From NCBI RefSeq assembly GCF_000425565.1, contig NZ_AUDR01000015.1, forward strand, positions 186,001-250,000: a stretch of 64,000 bases of DNA, given 5' to 3'. Made by a program: the position numbers and the translations under genes. Shown here piece after piece: positions 62,770-64,000 of this stretch (position 1 is the stretch's first letter; each line of letters begins with the position of its first letter). This DNA is from Tepidiphilus margaritifer DSM 15129. GTDB taxonomy: Bacteria > Pseudomonadota > Gammaproteobacteria > Burkholderiales > Rhodocyclaceae. Under the pieces are notes generated by a model. The model saw only the letters and a program-made list of their open reading frames with translations, searched no databases and was not told the origin of the DNA.

Positions 62770-64000
62770 ATGACCACTATCCGCGAAGAAGACCTGATCG
62801 AATCGATCGCCGACGCATTCCAATACATCAGCTACTACCACCCCGTCGATTACATCAAGGCGCTCGCCGAGGCGTACGAGCGCGAGCAAAGCCCTGCGGC
62901 CAAAGACGCCATCGCCCAGATCCTCACCAATTCCCGCATGGCCGCCGAGGGTCACCGCCCGATCTGTCAGGACACGGGCATCGCTACGGTCTTCCTCGAA
63001 ATCGGCCAGGACGTGCGTTTCGACACGCGCCGCAGCCTGCAGGAACTCATCGACGAAGGGGTACGCCGCGCCTACACCAATCCGGACAATCCCTTGCGCG
63101 CCTCGGTGCTGCGCGACCCGGCCGGCAAGCGACAGAACACGCGCGACAACACCCCGGCCGTGGTCCACATCGAGCTCGTACCGGGTGATAAAGTAGAAGT
63201 GATCTGCGCGGCCAAGGGCGGCGGCTCGGAGAACAAGGCCAAGCTTGCCATGCTCAACCCCTCGGATTCCCTCGTCGACTGGGTACTCAAAACCGTGCCC
63301 ACCATGGGAGCGGGCTGGTGCCCTCCCGGCATCCTCGGCATCGGCATCGGCGGTACGCCGGAAAAAGCCATGCTGCTCGCCAAGAAATCCCTCATGGCCC
63401 CCGTCGACATCCACGAGTTGCAAGCACGCGCCGAGCGCGGCGACGAGCTCACCACCGCCGAGCGGCTGCGGCTCGAACTCTACGACAAGGTCAATGCGCT
63501 TGGTATCGGTGCGCAGGGGCTGGGTGGGCTCACCACGGTGGTCGACGTCAAGGTGCTCGACTACCCCACCCATGCCGCAAGCCTGCCGGTGGCCATGATT
63601 CCCAACTGCGCCGCCACCCGCCACGTGCACTTCACGCTCGACGGCAGCGGCCCGGCCCGGCTCGACCCCCCGCGGCTGGAAGATTGGCCCCGGATCACCT
63701 GGACGCCCGACACCAAGAAAGCCAAGCGCGTGGATCTCGACACCCTCACGCGCGAGGAAGTCGCCTCATGGAAGGCCGGCGACATCCTGCTCTTGAACGG
63801 CAAGCTCCTCACCGGGCGTGACGCCGCGCACAAGCGCATCGCCGACATGATCGCCCGCGGCGAGCCGCTTCCCGTCGATTTCACCAACCGGGTCATCTAT
63901 TACGTCGGCCCGGTCGATCCGGTGCGCGACGAAGTCGTCGGCCCCGCCGGCCCCACCACCGCCACGCGCATGGACAAATTCACCCGCCTCATGCTCGAGA
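62770..64000 (+). CDS. Class I fumarate hydratase, 3'-truncated by window edge
   Basis: This is an oxygen-sensitive iron-sulfur fumarase (FumA/FumB class), converting fumarate and malate in the TCA cycle. The frame runs from the ATG at 62770 (GGGAG upstream) to the end of the window, 410 codons of an expected 500 or so. Probable 4Fe-4S ligands are Cys66 (PICQDTG), Cys184 (AGWCPPG) and Cys280 (IPNCAATRH), with spacings close to those of known class I enzymes. The AKGGGSENKAKLAML and LGGLTTVVDVKVLDYP motifs are also typical. The C-terminal beta-type domain has begun (TLTREEVASWKAGDILLLNG). It is divergent from acs. Confidence 0.95.
   Translation, partial: MTTIREEDLIESIADAFQYISYYHPVDYIKALAEAYEREQSPAAKDAIAQILTNSRMAAEGHRPICQDTGIATVFLEIGQDVRFDTRRSLQELIDEGVRRAYTNPDNPLRASVLRDPAGKRQNTRDNTPAVVHIELVPGDKVEVICAAKGGGSENKAKLAMLNPSDSLVDWVLKTVPTMGAGWCPPGILGIGIGGTPEKAMLLAKKSLMAPVDIHELQARAERGDELTTAERLRLELYDKVNALGIGAQGLGGLTTVVDVKVLDYPTHAASLPVAMIPNCAATRHVHFTLDGSGPARLDPPRLEDWPRITWTPDTKKAKRVDLDTLTREEVASWKAGDILLLNGKLLTGRDAAHKRIADMIARGEPLPVDFTNRVIYYVGPVDPVRDEVVGPAGPTTATRMDKFTRLMLE

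Overview
The window is a 64 kb stretch of GC-rich chromosome from a Gram-negative bacterium, almost certainly a betaproteobacterium. Family-level placement near the Hydrogenophilaceae (Tepidiphilus/Hydrogenophilus type) is an inference from overall gene content and was not tested. The Gram-negative evidence is a trimeric porin, gmhB, complete System I cytochrome c maturation (ccmABCDEFGHI), AsmA and class I glyQ/glyS. UbiU/UbiV/UbiT, a di-haem peroxidase with an FNR-type site, EtfAB with acyl-CoA dehydrogenase, acetyl-CoA synthetase and class I fumarase suggest a respiratory, facultatively low-oxygen, fatty-acid/acetate-using organism. A chemoreceptor behind a clear sigma-28 promoter suggests motility. 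No rRNA, tRNA or CRISPR array was seen, and apart from the IS region no gene-free stretch exceeds 300 bases.

Layout. 1-9.0 kb: the end of a PpiC-type chaperone gene, asmA, then a fatty-acid oxidation group (acyl-CoA dehydrogenase, etfBA, enoyl-CoA hydratase homologue) with a TetR regulator divergent from etfB across a perfect 18-bp operator-like palindrome. 9.0-10.6 kb: an IS607-like element with an intact TnpB RNA-guided nuclease, a likely omega-RNA at its 3' end, and a TnpA recombinase cut down to its MerR-like DNA-binding domain, preceded by three 10-bp iterons. 10.7-18.8 kb: housekeeping genes in tightly overlapping operons (glyQ-glyS-gmhB-plsC-tetR; coaBC-dut-nudix) and radC.

18.9-29.8 kb is an iron region: Fur-box promoter, feoA-feoA-feoB-feoC, a second Fur-box promoter driving an uncharacterised coiled-coil DUF2325 protein and a ferritin-like protein, a porin and a Bcr-type MFS exporter, then the opposing efeU-efeO-efeB elemental-iron uptake operon. 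29.9-36.9 kb is a protein-quality-control island: an FtsH of the type found in transmissible heat-resistance loci, CbpM and CbpA on one strand, and three tandem Hsp20 chaperones plus a DegQ-type protease on the other. The divergent control region contains repeated CCGGACGG/CCGTCCGG elements and a heat-shock-like promoter.

36.9-49 kb: an SpmA-SpmB fusion, metallo-hydrolase, NUC1 nuclease, purine permease, the ubiU-ubiV-ubiT operon for oxygen-independent ubiquinone synthesis, cytochrome c peroxidase behind an FNR/Anr-like box, alanine racemase, chemoreceptor and an HDOD protein. 49-55.8 kb: the ccm operon on the minus strand, mostly joined by stop/start overlaps. 55.9-60 kb: hpnK-like deacetylase and a three-gene glycosylation set (GtrB-like, GT-C, GtrA). 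60-64 kb: rpmB-rpmG, acs, and the start of a class I fumarase gene cut by the window edge. Convergent terminators separate rpmG from acs.
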